This document shows, piece after piece, positions 31,133 through 42,874 of a stretch of DNA of 64,000 bases. Position 1 is the stretch's first letter, and each line of letters opens with the position of its first letter. This DNA is from Magicicada septendecula (taxonomy: Eukaryota > Arthropoda > Insecta > Hemiptera > Cicadidae), in assembly GCA_034769895.1 (NCBI GenBank), contig CM068369.1:431359479-431423478 (forward strand), written 5' to 3'. Both the position numbers and the translations under genes were made by a program. The notes below the pieces were generated by a model. It did no database searches, was not told the DNA's origin, and saw nothing but the letters and a program-made list of their open reading frames with translations.

Positions 31133-33046
31133 TTAGCGTTTGGCTGGCTCTTGTTGGTTGTTACTTTCGTTTCGGGGTGGTTCGTTACTCCTACCCTCTG
31201 AAAACTGATGCCGGTTATTCGCCGTATCACCCTGGTTACCTCGCATCTGTTGAGTCATATACCCGTAACTTGGTAAATTGGGTGGATATGGTCGTCGATT
31301 ATCGGCCATCATATAATTTACCTGGGGCCTATATTCATTTTGGTTTCTCCTATCGCCTCCTCCTTGGTTTCCCTCGCTACGATAACCATTACGTTGACCA
31401 TAATTACTTCCTCTATAATTATTCCCGCGATAACCGTTTCCCTGGTGGAAGTTCCTACCGTAGTTATTCCCGGTGTAATTACCTCTGTTTGGTCCCGGAT
31501 AGTTGCGGTTAATTGGGCCCTGAGTGTTATCATTTAGGCCGTTTGGTGGGATATTATTATTCTGATTATTGGTGTTTAGATTATTACCGTTCCCACCTCC
31601 ATTCCGGTTTGGTCCATTATTGTTGTTATGGTATTCTACCTTACGATTGGGGGGTTGGTAATCCTGGAACCTTCCTGTGGATTCGCAATTTTCCAATAAT
31701 TTGGCCAGATCGGCTATTTTGCTAATCTGTTGGTATAATTGGGCATCCTTGATACCATAGCTGTAATGTCCAGCTAACTGCCTTACCAAACATTCTTTTG
31801 GGATCGGCGGTATCAACTTCCGTGCTAAACATACCTTTCCCAGGAAATAAAACGTCGGGGACTGTCCATAGGACGCGTCGTATTTGCCATAGAAAATGTC
31901 CATTCTTACCCTGTTTTGTGCAGTCTCCGACCAATACTTCTCCTTGAATTGGCGTTTAAATTCTGCTAAATTCGTAATTTCGGGTCGTACCGCTATCCAC
32001 CAGTTATCCTTAGTATTTTTAAACGTCTCGTCAAGCATCTCTCTTATCCTGTCCCACCTTGTTTCTCTACTTCTCCCAATAACCTCCTCCATTCTTTCTA
32101 AGAATTCCATTGGGTTTCGTTGATAGTTTTGGAAGTTGATTACTTCCCTGTTTTCACCATGACACGTATGGGCGTTTAGTATGGGTGTGTCTCTCAGCGC
32201 CTCTAATCTTTCCTGCAGGTTTTTCTCTCTCTGGTCTATTTCCAGTATACTATTTTTATTAGTTTTTATTTGTTCGTCCAGCCTGTTAGCGATGTCATAT
32301 GTTTTCTGCATCCTCTCGCTAACGTCTTTCTGGACTTCTCCCACCTCCTGCATGATGGCTTCTTGGTTCTGCCTTACCATGTTTTCGAGATTTCTAACAT
32401 CTTGTTTGGTCTCTACTGTTTGTTCCTCTATATTTTCGAAACGTGTATTGTTTCCCTCCTGTAACCTTTCCAACTGTTTCTCCATGTTTTCGACCTTCCT
32501 GTCACTATCGATTTTATTATCATTGATCGTTTTGTTTACTGTTTCATACTTTATGCTAATTTCTTTTTTCAGGGACTCTATATTTTTTTTATTCTCCTCC
32601 TGAAATATCTCCAGTTTTTTCCCATTGTCATCTATTTTCTCGGTTATATCCTTCCTTAAAGATTCTATGTTTTTATCTAATTTCTCCTTATCTTCCAGTC
32701 TGTTATTATTATCCTCCTTCAATGATTCTATACTTCCTTTTATTTCCGCCTTGTCTTTCTGTCTATTTTTATTATTCTCCTCCTTCATTCCTAGGAGCAT
32801 CACCATTATTGCATTCATGTCAACGCTCGCTATTTTTTCTGGTTCGGGTTTCTCTGTTTGTTCTACCATTTGTATGGGTTCTTCTCCCGTTTGTTCCTCT
32901 ATTTCATCTGCCGTTTGTATCGGTCTTTCCATTTCTAGTATGGGCGGTTCTAATTCCGATTCCTCCATTTGTACTGCCTCTCCGTCTTCCAAACTTAACT
33001 CGGGTTCCACAGTCTTCTTCACCTTTTTTCCCTTTGGTTGCGGCAT
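31133..33046 (-). CDS. Gag-like protein, 637 residues, coiled coil plus capsid plus RG-rich tail
   Basis: This is the presumed structural protein of the nested LTR element, which would assemble a particle around its RNA. I chose the ATG at 33,044-33,046 (MPQPKGKKVKK), since the upstream extension starts at a TTG. Order along the protein: a basic start; an acidic Glu/Pro region to about residue 80; a very long heptad-like coiled coil at about 90-285 with recurring I-E-S-L-K/R phrases; a capsid-like domain at about 305-465 (PMEFLERMEEVI, NWWIAVRPEI, FKRQFKEKYW, REVINFQ) resembling Ty3/Gypsy Gag capsid; and a Gly/Asn/Arg/Tyr-rich tail with many NRG, NYRG and RGN units. No CCHC zinc knuckle is present, so RNA binding is probably done by the RG-rich tail. 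The frame is intact. Capsid homology is inferred by eye. Confidence 0.85.
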   Translation of the reverse strand: MPQPKGKKVKKTVEPELSLEDGEAVQMEESELEPPILEMERPIQTADEIEEQTGEEPIQMVEQTEKPEPEKIASVDMNAIMVMLLGMKEENNKNRQKDKAEIKGSIESLKEDNNNRLEDKEKLDKNIESLRKDITEKIDDNGKKLEIFQEENKKNIESLKKEISIKYETVNKTINDNKIDSDRKVENMEKQLERLQEGNNTRFENIEEQTVETKQDVRNLENMVRQNQEAIMQEVGEVQKDVSERMQKTYDIANRLDEQIKTNKNSILEIDQREKNLQERLEALRDTPILNAHTCHGENREVINFQNYQRNPMEFLERMEEVIGRSRETRWDRIREMLDETFKNTKDNWWIAVRPEITNLAEFKRQFKEKYWSETAQNRVRMDIFYGKYDASYGQSPTFYFLGKVCLARKLIPPIPKECLVRQLAGHYSYGIKDAQLYQQISKIADLAKLLENCESTGRFQDYQPPNRKVEYHNNNNGPNRNGGGNGNNLNTNNQNNNIPPNGLNDNTQGPINRNYPGPNRGNYTGNNYGRNFHQGNGYRGNNYRGSNYGQRNGYRSEGNQGGGDRRNQNEYRPQVNYMMADNRRPYPPNLPSYGYMTQQMRGNQGDTANNRHQFSEGRSNEPPRNESNNQQEPAKR

Positions 33047-33094
33047 TTTGATCTGTTGGTAGTTGCCGGGCTTGTTCCGTCTTTTCAAGCCTCA

Positions 33095-33109
33095 CTAGTT
33101 GGGCTGCCA
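33095..33109 (-). other. Primer-binding site of the nested element
   Basis: On the minus strand TGGCAGCCCAACTAG lies three bases inside the 5' LTR boundary. It equals the tRNA-Lys-type TGGCGCCCAAC with one inserted A. It fixes the element's direction. Confidence 0.6.
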
Positions 33110-33112
33110 ATT

Positions 33113-35994
33113 TATAGAAATACAAGCTGTGGGTGTGTAATTGTCTGTGTTGTAAAATGTCGGGCGTTACCTCCGCGCACTTTTGTTACTTACTCTGTTG
33201 ACTGGATCCTCTGCAGTGATGTAGTCCTGTAACACAACTTAATACTATGCTTTTTGTGGGCGCCACTTGGAAACGTTTGTTCCAAGAAAAGAATGTGATT
33301 GATAAAATTTTTAAATCTACAAAAAAATTTAAACAAGTCAGTTTAGCTTGGAAAAATCAGTTAAGTTTAATGATTCTTCAAAAACAAACAAATCGTCTGA
33401 AGGACTAACATTCATAGAAAAAAATTATAAAATTGCAGAGAAAAAATTTTACAAGTTATTATTATTGACAATTTTTTATATATCCAATCAAGTATCGGCT
33501 AGCATATTTCAGATTTTGACTCAGTTGAAAAGCATGAGTTTAATACGTGAAAAATCTTTACTCTCAGGACGTGACTCCTTTGAACTACCAAGACATATCA
33601 ATTAGATGCCTTACAAGAAAAAACTAAGTGATTTGAAGGTGTATGTGTGGCGTGTGAAGTACAACTGCGTGATAAAATGTAACCAGGTAACAAATGACTT
33701 TAATTTTGGTAACTCACGTTCCAATGGTTATTTATTCTCGCACTGGACACTCCTTTCGGGTAGTTTCTCAATCTCGCCTCTTCGGGTGTACACTGAATCT
33801 ATTTAAAGTCAAATTTTGCGATCGTTTACTTTTTCCGCACTTTTGTAAAAACGTTTGGCAGTAGAATCTCGTTCAAACGCCGCCGCTACGAATCATCTGT
33901 TTAGCGTTAATTCAGAAATTATCCGCCGCAGCGCTGATTCCCATGTTGTCGAGAAGAAAGGCTTGTTGTGTATATGTTTGTTTACGTTAGGGGGAATTAT
34001 TGTCACGTTAGTCAGTCTATGCGAACACAGCAGAATCCGTTCTCTATTTAAAGTTTTGGTCCCTCCTGGGCCGCTTGACGTTCTGGCTGCGTGATTTCTA
34101 TTAAAATTTGCCGTATCGCTGGTCTATTTCAGCGACACATTTGGCGTAGATTCTCGTTGAGGTTAAGTCAGTCTGTTTGTCAATGTACGGGAAAAAGCCT
34201 TTCTCCGTGTCTTGTCGATTTCTCGCCTCTTCGGTTTCGCCTTAGCTGCGTTGATCAGTGTTGTGGGTGATGCATCAGTTCTGGAGTTCAAGTTTCAAGT
34301 GTTTTTCGGTCGGATTTGGTCTCTCTTTTATACTAATTCAGGTTGACTGTTTACATCGTCTTCCGGTATATTTGTGTAAAAATTCTTTCTAGATTGTTCG
34401 AGAATAAACGAAATGGAATGTTATGGAACAATTTTCACTTCCGTAGAAGTTTTTAGAACGAATTTCTTATTCTTCATACAAAGGATATTTCAAAAATTAC
34501 TCTGGTATTTATCAAACAGTTTTACATTAGTATTCACAATTTGTATGCCATTAATACATTTAGATTCCCTGTTTTTAACTGAATCTAGCGATACTAAATA
34601 TGATTGGTTTCTAATTAACTTAAGTCTAATAAACAATACAATATACAACCCTCACCTTGAGTTGTTGTCATTGAAAACTCAATTTTTATAACAAAAATTG
34701 TTGTGGAGTTACTAAGTTCCTTCCACAAGCTAAACATCTAATACTACTACCTTCCTACAACAAAAATAAACAAATTTTAACATAGATAAAACACAAATAA
34801 ATACAATTTTATATGCCCTCTGCTCATGGCCTAGATTCTTGTCAGTTTTCTAATACAATGATTAGTCTTTTTCTTTAATATATGTATTATTTCACTACTG
34901 TACACACAGAGTTTATTATTTTGTCTATCTTTTGTAATACCTGGTTACTCTGTACATATATTATATTTATCACAAGATGACATAGCATCATTGATTGGTC
35001 TAGAGATGTCCTTTTTTATGGCGTGACAAATCTCACACTTATTAGTTAAATTCTTTTAGAATTGACTTTACTTTCAACTGAGTTTGTTTCTTATTAAGGT
35101 ATACTGATGTATTGTACCTTTCTATCTTATTTTTGTTAGCATTATGTAAGTATTTAGCCAGATATGATTATTTTTGTACTGGATGATTGGTTCCAGCCAT
35201 ACATGGTATAAGTAAATATTTTGCTAACTTGACTATTACAATGTTAAAGTTAGTCAGGTATATTAGTATAGTTGCTTTATATCATATTACAGCTTTCTAA
35301 TGCAATTTGGTTGCATTTCGGCAACATTAAATTCATAAATTATACAATATTAGATGCCTATTACATGTTTTTAGTTAACACTGTTTTTGGCTATTTTGGC
35401 TGCTTTTTATTCATTTGACAGCTTTCTTTATTTAAGATACATTGTTCACTATTGTCTGCTTGACAATTACATATAGTTTTTATTTAAATCTGATAATAAT
35501 TAATTTTTTCATGAAAACTGGGTGTATGGTCTCAAATCCAACACATTAATATTTTTTGTCATAACAAATATACCATTTTTATTCTAACTTAAACTCTTTC
35601 TAATAATGTATTTAAATCATTTAATACATTTATTTTATTTACATCACATAATATAATAATGGATCATGTCCATTCATTCACAAAAAATAGTTTTTAATAC
35701 TCTATTCATAGTTATAAAACTTAATAATTAACGACTTTATTCTGGTTGATTCTGACATTATTTGTTTCTTATAGTGTCTTATGGTTTTTTCACTCTTATT
35801 CACTTTAATAATATATATGGGGTTTTGTCTTAGTCATAGTTTGGTCGTTTTTTTCAAGTTGATAGAAATAATTATTATATAAAATTACACAATTTTTTGG
35901 GACTACTTGGGTTCGATACTGTTCACCTCACTTTCCTCTTATGCTAACTTACTATATAAATGATTTCCTTTATGGAACGTTCTGTGACGTTACA
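33113..35994 (-). repeat. 5' LTR of the nested Gag-only element
   Basis: It is 2,882 bp, with minus-strand start TGTAACGTCACAG at 35,994. Its near identity to the 3' copy means insertion was recent relative to the divergence among the array LTRs, which differ by roughly 2%. Confidence 0.92.
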
Positions 35995-37350
35995 GTCTAC
36001 AGAGATATATTATTGTAAAAAGTCCAACAACGAAGAAAGAAGAGTAATATAGGAAGAAATCGAGTACAAGGAAGAAAGAAAATGACTACGAGCCAATATG
36101 AAATGTTAGAAACCAGGCCCAATTGATTCCAAACAGTGAGGGGAAGCAACAAAGATAATAACTATTTAAAATGAAGAGAAGACAATAGGTTCCAAACAGT
36201 GAGGGGAACAACAAAAAATCATGACTATTTAAAATGACGAGAAGACAACGCAAGAACAACCACAATGATGGCAAAACAACCAATTTATTTATAAATATAA
36301 ATACTATGGAACAACGACTACCACAAATGGAAATATTGAAGAAGATTACGAGAATAAGTGAACATTGACTGTCACAAGCAATGCACAACCCAGGAGAACA
36401 CCGATATTGAACAACAATTAAACATGAAGAGTGAAGATAATATATGGACCATACAAGAAATCACCATTCACCAAGTATACAAGGAACTATAATAGTGACC
36501 GGAAGAAGTATAAAGATTATCAACTATGAAGAAACAGTGTTTAGCATAATTAAGCAATCACAAACAGTAATAGTGAAAACTTAATGTAAGTGTGAGGACC
36601 TGTAACAAGTTAAACATTTTTTAACCCAAATAAACCCCACAGACAATACAAGTGAGATGGTTTATAACAGAGGAAAATGTGTTACCATTATAGTGGAAGA
36701 ATCAAAGATTAAGTAGTTAAAATGCACAGGCAATTAGTGTGACCAATTTAATCAAGATTGTAATCCAAAATAGATAATCGTAAGACCACCAAGAGAAATG
36801 AGAGATAGAACAGTAAAATAATTGTTCATAGAAACTGATAATAAAAGTTTTGTAAACTTTAAAATGAGATATAACTAAATGCGACGGCAAGATAGACTAA
36901 AATATAAAGAAAGTCCAGAATAAATAATAACAAACAAGCTAGTTTGTTAGGTATCAAACAAACAATGTACCAAAAATTAGGTACAACACAACAAGAAATG
37001 TAATACTATTAGATTAAGAATACTAGTGTTATTGTTTATAAAAATAGTGTAAACATGTGTATTACTTAACAATTAAACCATTGTAATAGAATACCATAAT
37101 GAAACCATATTAGAAGAATCAAATACTGCAAAAGAATATGTTGCACATTGAGACATAACCTCATAGGGGGTGCACCTATAATATAAAGTCATATATATTA
37201 ATTAAACCAAGCAACTATCAACAATTGTTTCAATCAAAGACTAATTATAAATAATAATGCAAACTAATAAATAATATTTATACTAAAATACACAGCCAAT
37301 AAAGCAGATTCAATATGATAGCACAAGGCTAGAAGAACAGAAACCCAACG

Positions 37351-37920
37351 TGACAAGTTAATTAAGCAAAATACACTATTAAAACTCATTAATGGATTAC
37401 TGAAAATGTTACCAGTAGTTAGAAAAATATCTAGTACTACTATGGGAACAGATCACAATTATAATAATAGTAGTTTTATAATCAAATTATTGAAAACTAA
37501 CTGACTATGATTGTGGAACCAAGTGTAAACAAACACTATGTGACAAGTTAGTTAAGCAAAATACATTATTAAAACTTGTTAAAGGATTACTGAAAATCTT
37601 ACCAGTAGTTAGAAAAGTATCTAGTAATACTATGAGAACAGATCACAATTATAATAATAATAGTTTTATAATCAAATTATTGAAAACTAAATGACTATGA
37701 TTGTGGAACCAAGTGTAAACAAACACTATGTACCAAGATAGTTAAGCAAAATGCACTATCCAAACTTGTTCAAAGGTGAATAAAAATGTTATCAGTAGTT
37801 AGAGAGATATCTGATGCCACTAGGAGAACACATATCAAATGTAATAACAGCAATTTAGTAGTTGATTTAATAGAAACTAACTGACTGTCATTGCAAAGCC
37901 TGATGTAAACAAACCCAATA
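37351..37920 (+). repeat. 190-bp tandem triplication inside LTR1
   Basis: Three units start at 37,351, 37,541 and 37,731. The first two, opening TGACAAGTTA, are close copies. The third (TACCAAGATAGTTAAGC) is clearly diverged. The same block is at 44,342, 55,710 and 62,699. It lies in presumed U3, so an enhancer-like role is possible. Confidence 0.95.
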
Positions 37921-38921
37921 TTAAGAATTGGAAAGCTTTCAGATAAAGAAAGACTGATAAATACATTAAATAAACAATGTACTTTAGTTGTACACTATTT
38001 TAAATTGTACCATAATATACCTTATGTGGTAAAATAATTGAAAAAGTGACAATTTAAAGAAAAGAGAACAGAAGGTTTTTTGATAAGACTATTAGTATAT
38101 GAAAAACAACATTTTTCATAAAACAAAATGTGAACAGATGTAAATAAATGTATATAGTATTGTTAGAATGCCAAACAAATGTAATTAGTTAAGAAATAAT
38201 AGAGTTATAAGCGATTATAAACAATCGAATATGGTCGTTTGAGGACGCCATTACCAAATATTGTTAGAATAGTAATTACACCAATTTTCTGTATTAAACA
38301 AATGAGAAATGGACTCAAGACGTTTAATAATAAGTGTTATAGGATAATTAGAGCAAGATATGGTGAAATAAACTTATTAATATTAAAATTCACCATATGG
38401 GTTTTGTGAAATGTTGTTGTGAGTTAATAATGGACGGATTTTATCCTTGTTTAGACTTCATTTAACGCCACAAGTGTCCGCGATCTATTGCCACTAACCA
38501 TTCAACGATACGATGATTAATAAAAAAGTGATAGCAATTATAAACTTTTTAGTTATTTTGTGTATCAACGCTTACGTCACATTTAGTCTCTAACCCAAAC
38601 AAAAATTGGTAAAAAATTAAAAGTTTTATTTAACTGAGGTGTTTTGGGGTAGAGAGTTCGACAATTTAAACCAATCAAATGAATGAAAATAACCAGACAA
38701 GCAGGAGACGCTTAGGCGAAGCGTACAGTCATCTTTCAGTCGTCAACGAGCCTACCAGCAATTTTCAACGAGCAAGGTTGATGAAGAAGTGTAGCAAGAT
38801 TTATTTAAATTGTGCGCGACATGTTCATAAGTTACGCTATACACACATAAACTGTACACAACAGAGTAATAACGAGTGTCCAGTGCGAAGTGAATTAAAA
38901 TAAAAAAACCGACCAGTGTAT

Positions 38922-38960
38922 AATAAAGGTCGTGTTTTCGTGTTTTGTGTTTTATAAAAA
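38922..38960 (+). terminator. LTR1 polyadenylation signal
   Basis: AATAAA is followed by a GT-rich run (GGTCGTGTTTTCGTG), the usual cleavage context. Copies are at 47,627 and 57,281. It would place the R/U5 boundary about 1.47 kb before the LTR end. LTR4 breaks before this point. Confidence 0.55.
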
Positions 38961-40419
38961 ACAGGGAGTAATCTATTTTTATTATTTAACAAATTGAATG
39001 GAAATAATAATTTTTGTTAGTGAACGAAAAATTATTGTTTGGGTACTGCTCTAGTCAGAAGTACCGAAGTGTATTAATCATGATGAAAATTATCAGAATT
39101 AAATAAAAGAATTATCTCGCATTTATTAATTTAAAAAATAAATGTTTTACGATTTTATAGTAACTAAAGAAATCAATATTAATTTAAAAATCGAAAATAT
39201 TAGTGTAATGCATAGTCGCTCATTTGACTCATTTCGTTTGAATTGACGAATAAATAATTTATTGCGAAAAATATTCTAATCAACTGATAATTACACATCA
39301 GAAGCAATATGAATAAAATATATGTGTTTATATTATTAAGAGTTCAATGAATAATTTAATTATTCAAAATAAATACTTACTTTTGTTAACTAACCTAGAA
39401 ATAACAACGAAACTTTGTCACCTTTTCATAATTCTGTTCTCAAGTAATTTCAATCTAATGAAAGCTATCACAAGATTTTTTTTTATCATTATAAATTTTT
39501 TCTCTTGCCAATAAATGATTTTAATAATTAACAAATAAAGAATAATAGTAATTTTTAACAGTGCAGCATAAAGCACGTGTTATTAAAACGACTGCTGTAT
39601 CCACTAAACTCAACGTACGATAGTACGATATATATCGGTTTTATGGTACCGACTTTTAATTTTAATATTTGTTTGTTTTTTGTAGTAATTCTTTATTAAA
39701 TATTGTTATAAAAGATAACATCTTGTATCTGGTATCATGCAACTTCCAAGAACACACGAATTTGGTAATGTAACTGTGTAAGGAGGACATAATCTCGTTA
39801 ACTAAAATTATTGTACTAGACCCAGTGTTACCAGCCTTGAGGTTAAAAGAGCTCAAGTATTGTTCATAATAATTATTATTTTGTAAAAATATTAGTGATT
39901 GATTGTTTATTTAAAGGAGTTAATGGCATTTCGGAACTGTTAATAAATCTCAATTTATTTACCAGTGGAAAGAGTTTTGATTTTATTTAAAAATAATTTA
40001 ATTTTCATAACTAGTTCTATCAGAAGGTGGCGGCAGAATTTGAATGTCCAGTATAATTCAATTTACAGTTAAGTCATTCTTTACTTTATTGTGCATGTGT
40101 ATTACTTAGGATATTCAAATCGAATATCCGCAAATGTGTATACAGTGTATGTTGCAGCAGAAGAAGTCACCATACAGAACATTGATAACATCCACATATG
40201 GTAATTGGGGAGGTTAACAGTGAAGTGCTAAATACTTTTTTAAACTGAAAAAAATTAAACGTGAATACCCACAATCATACTAATAATCAAAACACTAATA
40301 ATAATTTTAATTTAAACCAAATATTGAAGAGTGACTTGAAGATAACACCATCTTCAAATAGTGATAAAATCTTCTAACAACAACAACACTCCAACTAATA
40401 AATCTGTTCTGTAACAGAT

Positions 40420-40432
40420 TGGCGCCCAACGT
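40420..40432 (+). other. Primer-binding site, internal region 1
   Basis: TGGCGCCCAACGT begins three bases after LTR1 and is complementary to the 3' end of arthropod tRNA-Lys(CUU). Copies are at 49,124 and 58,774. Confidence 0.8.
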
Positions 40433-40539
40433 CTGAGCGCGAATTAGGAAGAAAACAATTAACAATTTAGGCAATTAAACTAACAATTTCCTAACCTAAT
40501 TCGACGAAGAGACAGCAAGTGCATTACCAGCATATCAAG

Positions 40540-41572
40540 ATGTCGGGACCAACAGAGATACTAACGACAGCAGATTTCCAGGAATGGATGAAAAAGATGT
40601 TTATGAGTATAAAGGAAGATTACCGATCCATGAGGGAAGAATCTAGAAAAGGTTTCCAATCATTGAAGGAAGGCAACCGATCAATAATTGAAAGTCTCCA
40701 GTCAGTGAATAAGACATTGGATGATTGCAATAAGGATCTAGTGGAATCAATAAGTAGGAGCGTAAATGCAACCATAGAAGAGAACAGGAAATTCAGAGAA
40801 AAATTAAGAAGTGAAAGGGAACGATCCAACCCGAAGATAGATGACAATCAAATGGAGGTTGAAGAAGTACCTGAAGATAAAAACATAGAACAAGTGAGTC
40901 CAGAGCCTGAAGATAGTGAAGAAAAGAAGATCCAAATAATCAAGGAAACGGAAGAGGTGAAGATGGAAGAAAGAAGAACCATGCGTCCAAAGAAGACAAG
41001 GGTCACAAAAGAGTTAATTGAAATGACTCGAAGCGGTCTGATTAATATGGTCAACTTGCCAATCGTCAACCATGAAGAAGGGGTCTTCAGGAAGGAGTAT
41101 CGGAGGAGTTTCATGACGATGGACGAGGAGGAAGATAATGTAACAACAAAGAAGAAGATGACCTATAAAGTATATCAACCAAAGATTTCCAAAAGAAGAG
41201 TGAGATATTTTAAGGAAAATGGAAGGCTATCAAGAGCAATGGGACCGGATTATCGAAGGGTACGCCAGAGAAATAAGAGAACTGAGGAAGAAGAGGAGTC
41301 AATTAATGGAAGGACCCAATCAGAAGACGGTTGACGGTCGAACAGAATTGGGAGAGTTACCAAATATCAGTACTCACAACAACCAGAAGAACACTGGACA
41401 CAAGTACACTGAAGAGAGAGAAAAGAAGAAGACTGAAGAACGGAAGGCAGACAAAGCCCTAATAGCATTCAAATGGAAAAACCAAATGATAGCCAGTTAT
41501 ATGTCGAGAACGGACAGGAGTATGAACACTGAAGAAGTTCGAACGACAAGAATAGAGGAGAGCGATGACTAA
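40540..41572 (+). pseudogene. Coiled-coil acidic protein of the array element, copy 1 (frameshifted)
   Basis: The start is the ATG of MSGPTEILTTADFQEWMKKM; the upstream GTG extension is less likely. Residues about 15-110 form a charged coiled coil (ESRKGFQSLKEGN, IESLQSVNKTLDD). A Glu-rich acidic region follows at about 115-160, then a basic segment with RPKKTRVTKEL. A one-base gain around 41,213-41,221 throws the frame into a 264-residue product ending at 41,334. The original frame resumes at 41,219 and runs to 41,572. No capsid, zinc knuckle or enzyme motif is present. It occupies the gag position just after the PBS, and the coiled coil recalls the N-terminus of the nested element's Gag, so it may be a Gag-derived accessory protein. 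Confidence 0.75.
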
Positions 41573-42874
41573 GGATAAAAATGAATAAAAAATACATTGA
41601 ATTATGGGACAGATTATTTTGATAATCAATAATGCTGACATAAGCTTCAATGAAACGGTATATCGAAGGTTAAATTACAAAGTAAAAAATATGGCGATGA
41701 AAATTATTTGTTATTGATACTAAATGAAAAGTGAAAATGTAATTGTGAAGATAAATGTTGACTATATGAAGAAAGGGTGAAATATTGTTATGAAGATTAT
41801 TTGTTGTTTATACTAAATAGGAAGTGAATATATAACTGTGAAAATAAACGTTGACTATATTCTAATTTTGTAATGTAAAAATATGTTTTAAAGAAGTTAT
41901 GTAAAGGATAAAGAAAATTGTATTTACAAATAATACTGCTACTACATGAAAGAATATATATACGAGACTGACGCCTTCCATCCTTGGCACAAAATAATTC
42001 CAAGAGCCACGTCAACAAGTAAAACAACAACATACCCGTACAAATGAAAAGAGGAGACAATGAATTAGATGATATATATAAGAAGGAAATAAGAAGTGTT
42101 GGAACGAAAACGAATAAATATTATTAATGTAGATAAGATATAACACACAACCATAGTGTTTTCTACTAGAAGAGAGCCTATATCAAATGGGCTATATCTC
42201 ATTTGAAACCACGAGAATATATTCATGAATTGTATCCAGAGAAGTGAATCCTGAAAATGAAGAAGATTATGAAATGACGTTTAATGTAATACCAAGACAA
42301 ATGATTAATTGATGACAAAGAAAAATGAAAAATAATATATTAACGAAGATGATCATGAGAGAATACCAGTGATGAAATGTAAAACAAACTATCCCTGTAA
42401 AATGTGAAGAATTTAGTTAAGTTGAATCAAGAAGAAGAGAGTATAACAATGTATAAACCGCAGATGCGTGAGATAATCCCAAGGATATTTATTATTTGTC
42501 GAAAGAACGACCACTTTATATTTTTTGATTATTTGAAATGAATTGACTGATGAATAATGCCAGCAATCATTTATATTATTGACGGAGATGATGTGCCTCC
42601 GTATTTATTGATGTTAGTATGGCCAGTGGAGTTGAATGCCAAAGTGAGCCACTCTGAACTGCCCCAGCTAAACTTATGTTAGGGAAATAGGGAACTAAAT
42701 AAACGAGGGAGATAATTACATAGAAAAGAAATAATTATGATTCAAACAGAAGAAAGTGAAGGGATATATAAAAAAGCATATGAGTCGATATGGAAACGTA
42801 TAACAATTGATGAATTCTTCAACAAAATATAAATATACTAATTCAGAATTAATCAATTCTTATAGGAAGGCATA
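41573..42874 (+). other. Internal region 1, non-coding 3' part with polypurine tract
   Basis: AT-rich sequence without a recognisable pol frame. Conserved short antisense frames (41,797-42,060 here, longer in the other copies) are hydrophobic because the strand is A-rich. The polypurine tract AGGAAGG lies at 42,864-42,870, just before LTR2. Confidence 0.7.

Larger units (their letters stand above)
26691..35994 (-). mobile_element. Gag-only LTR retrotransposon nested in LTR1 (9,304 bp)
   Basis: Two direct copies of 2,882 bp (26,691-29,572 and 33,113-35,994) flank a 3,540-bp internal region. The sole long frame is a Gag on the minus strand, so the element runs right to left. Flanking bases ATCT (26,687-26,690) and GTCT (35,995-35,998) fit a 4-bp target duplication with one mutation, and the empty site is visible in LTRs 2-4. 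The right copy gives the 5' terminus TGTAACGTCACAG (minus); the left copy has TGCAACG. Next to the 5' LTR is TTGGCAGCCCAAC, a tRNA-Lys-like PBS with one extra base. Before the 3' LTR is a GGAGAGG polypurine tract. No protease, RT, RNase H or integrase frame exists, so it is non-autonomous. Confidence 0.92.
35995..40416 (+). repeat. LTR1, main 3' part
   Basis: It resumes after the nested insertion with the duplicated target and runs to CTGTAACA before the PBS. Features shared with LTRs 2-4: a 63-bp tandem duplication at 36,127-36,252, a 190-bp triplicated block at 37,351-37,920, and an AATAAA with GT-rich downstream sequence at 38,922. A small sense frame at 38,679-38,903 and antisense frames at 36,086-36,388 and 39,662-39,856 recur in the other copies but are broken in some. 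They are probably not genes. Confidence 0.92.

Noticed and set aside
31099-33062. Several plus-strand frames of 64-145 codons
   Set aside because: They are shadows of the minus-strand Gag frame; their Ser/Leu and Tyr/Gly content mirrors its coiled coil and RG-rich tail.
38679-38903. 74-codon sense frame in the LTRs (also 47,382 and 57,038) as a small gene
   Set aside because: It is conserved only as much as the surrounding LTR, amino-acid changes are scattered, its end differs between copies, and no domain or signal is visible.
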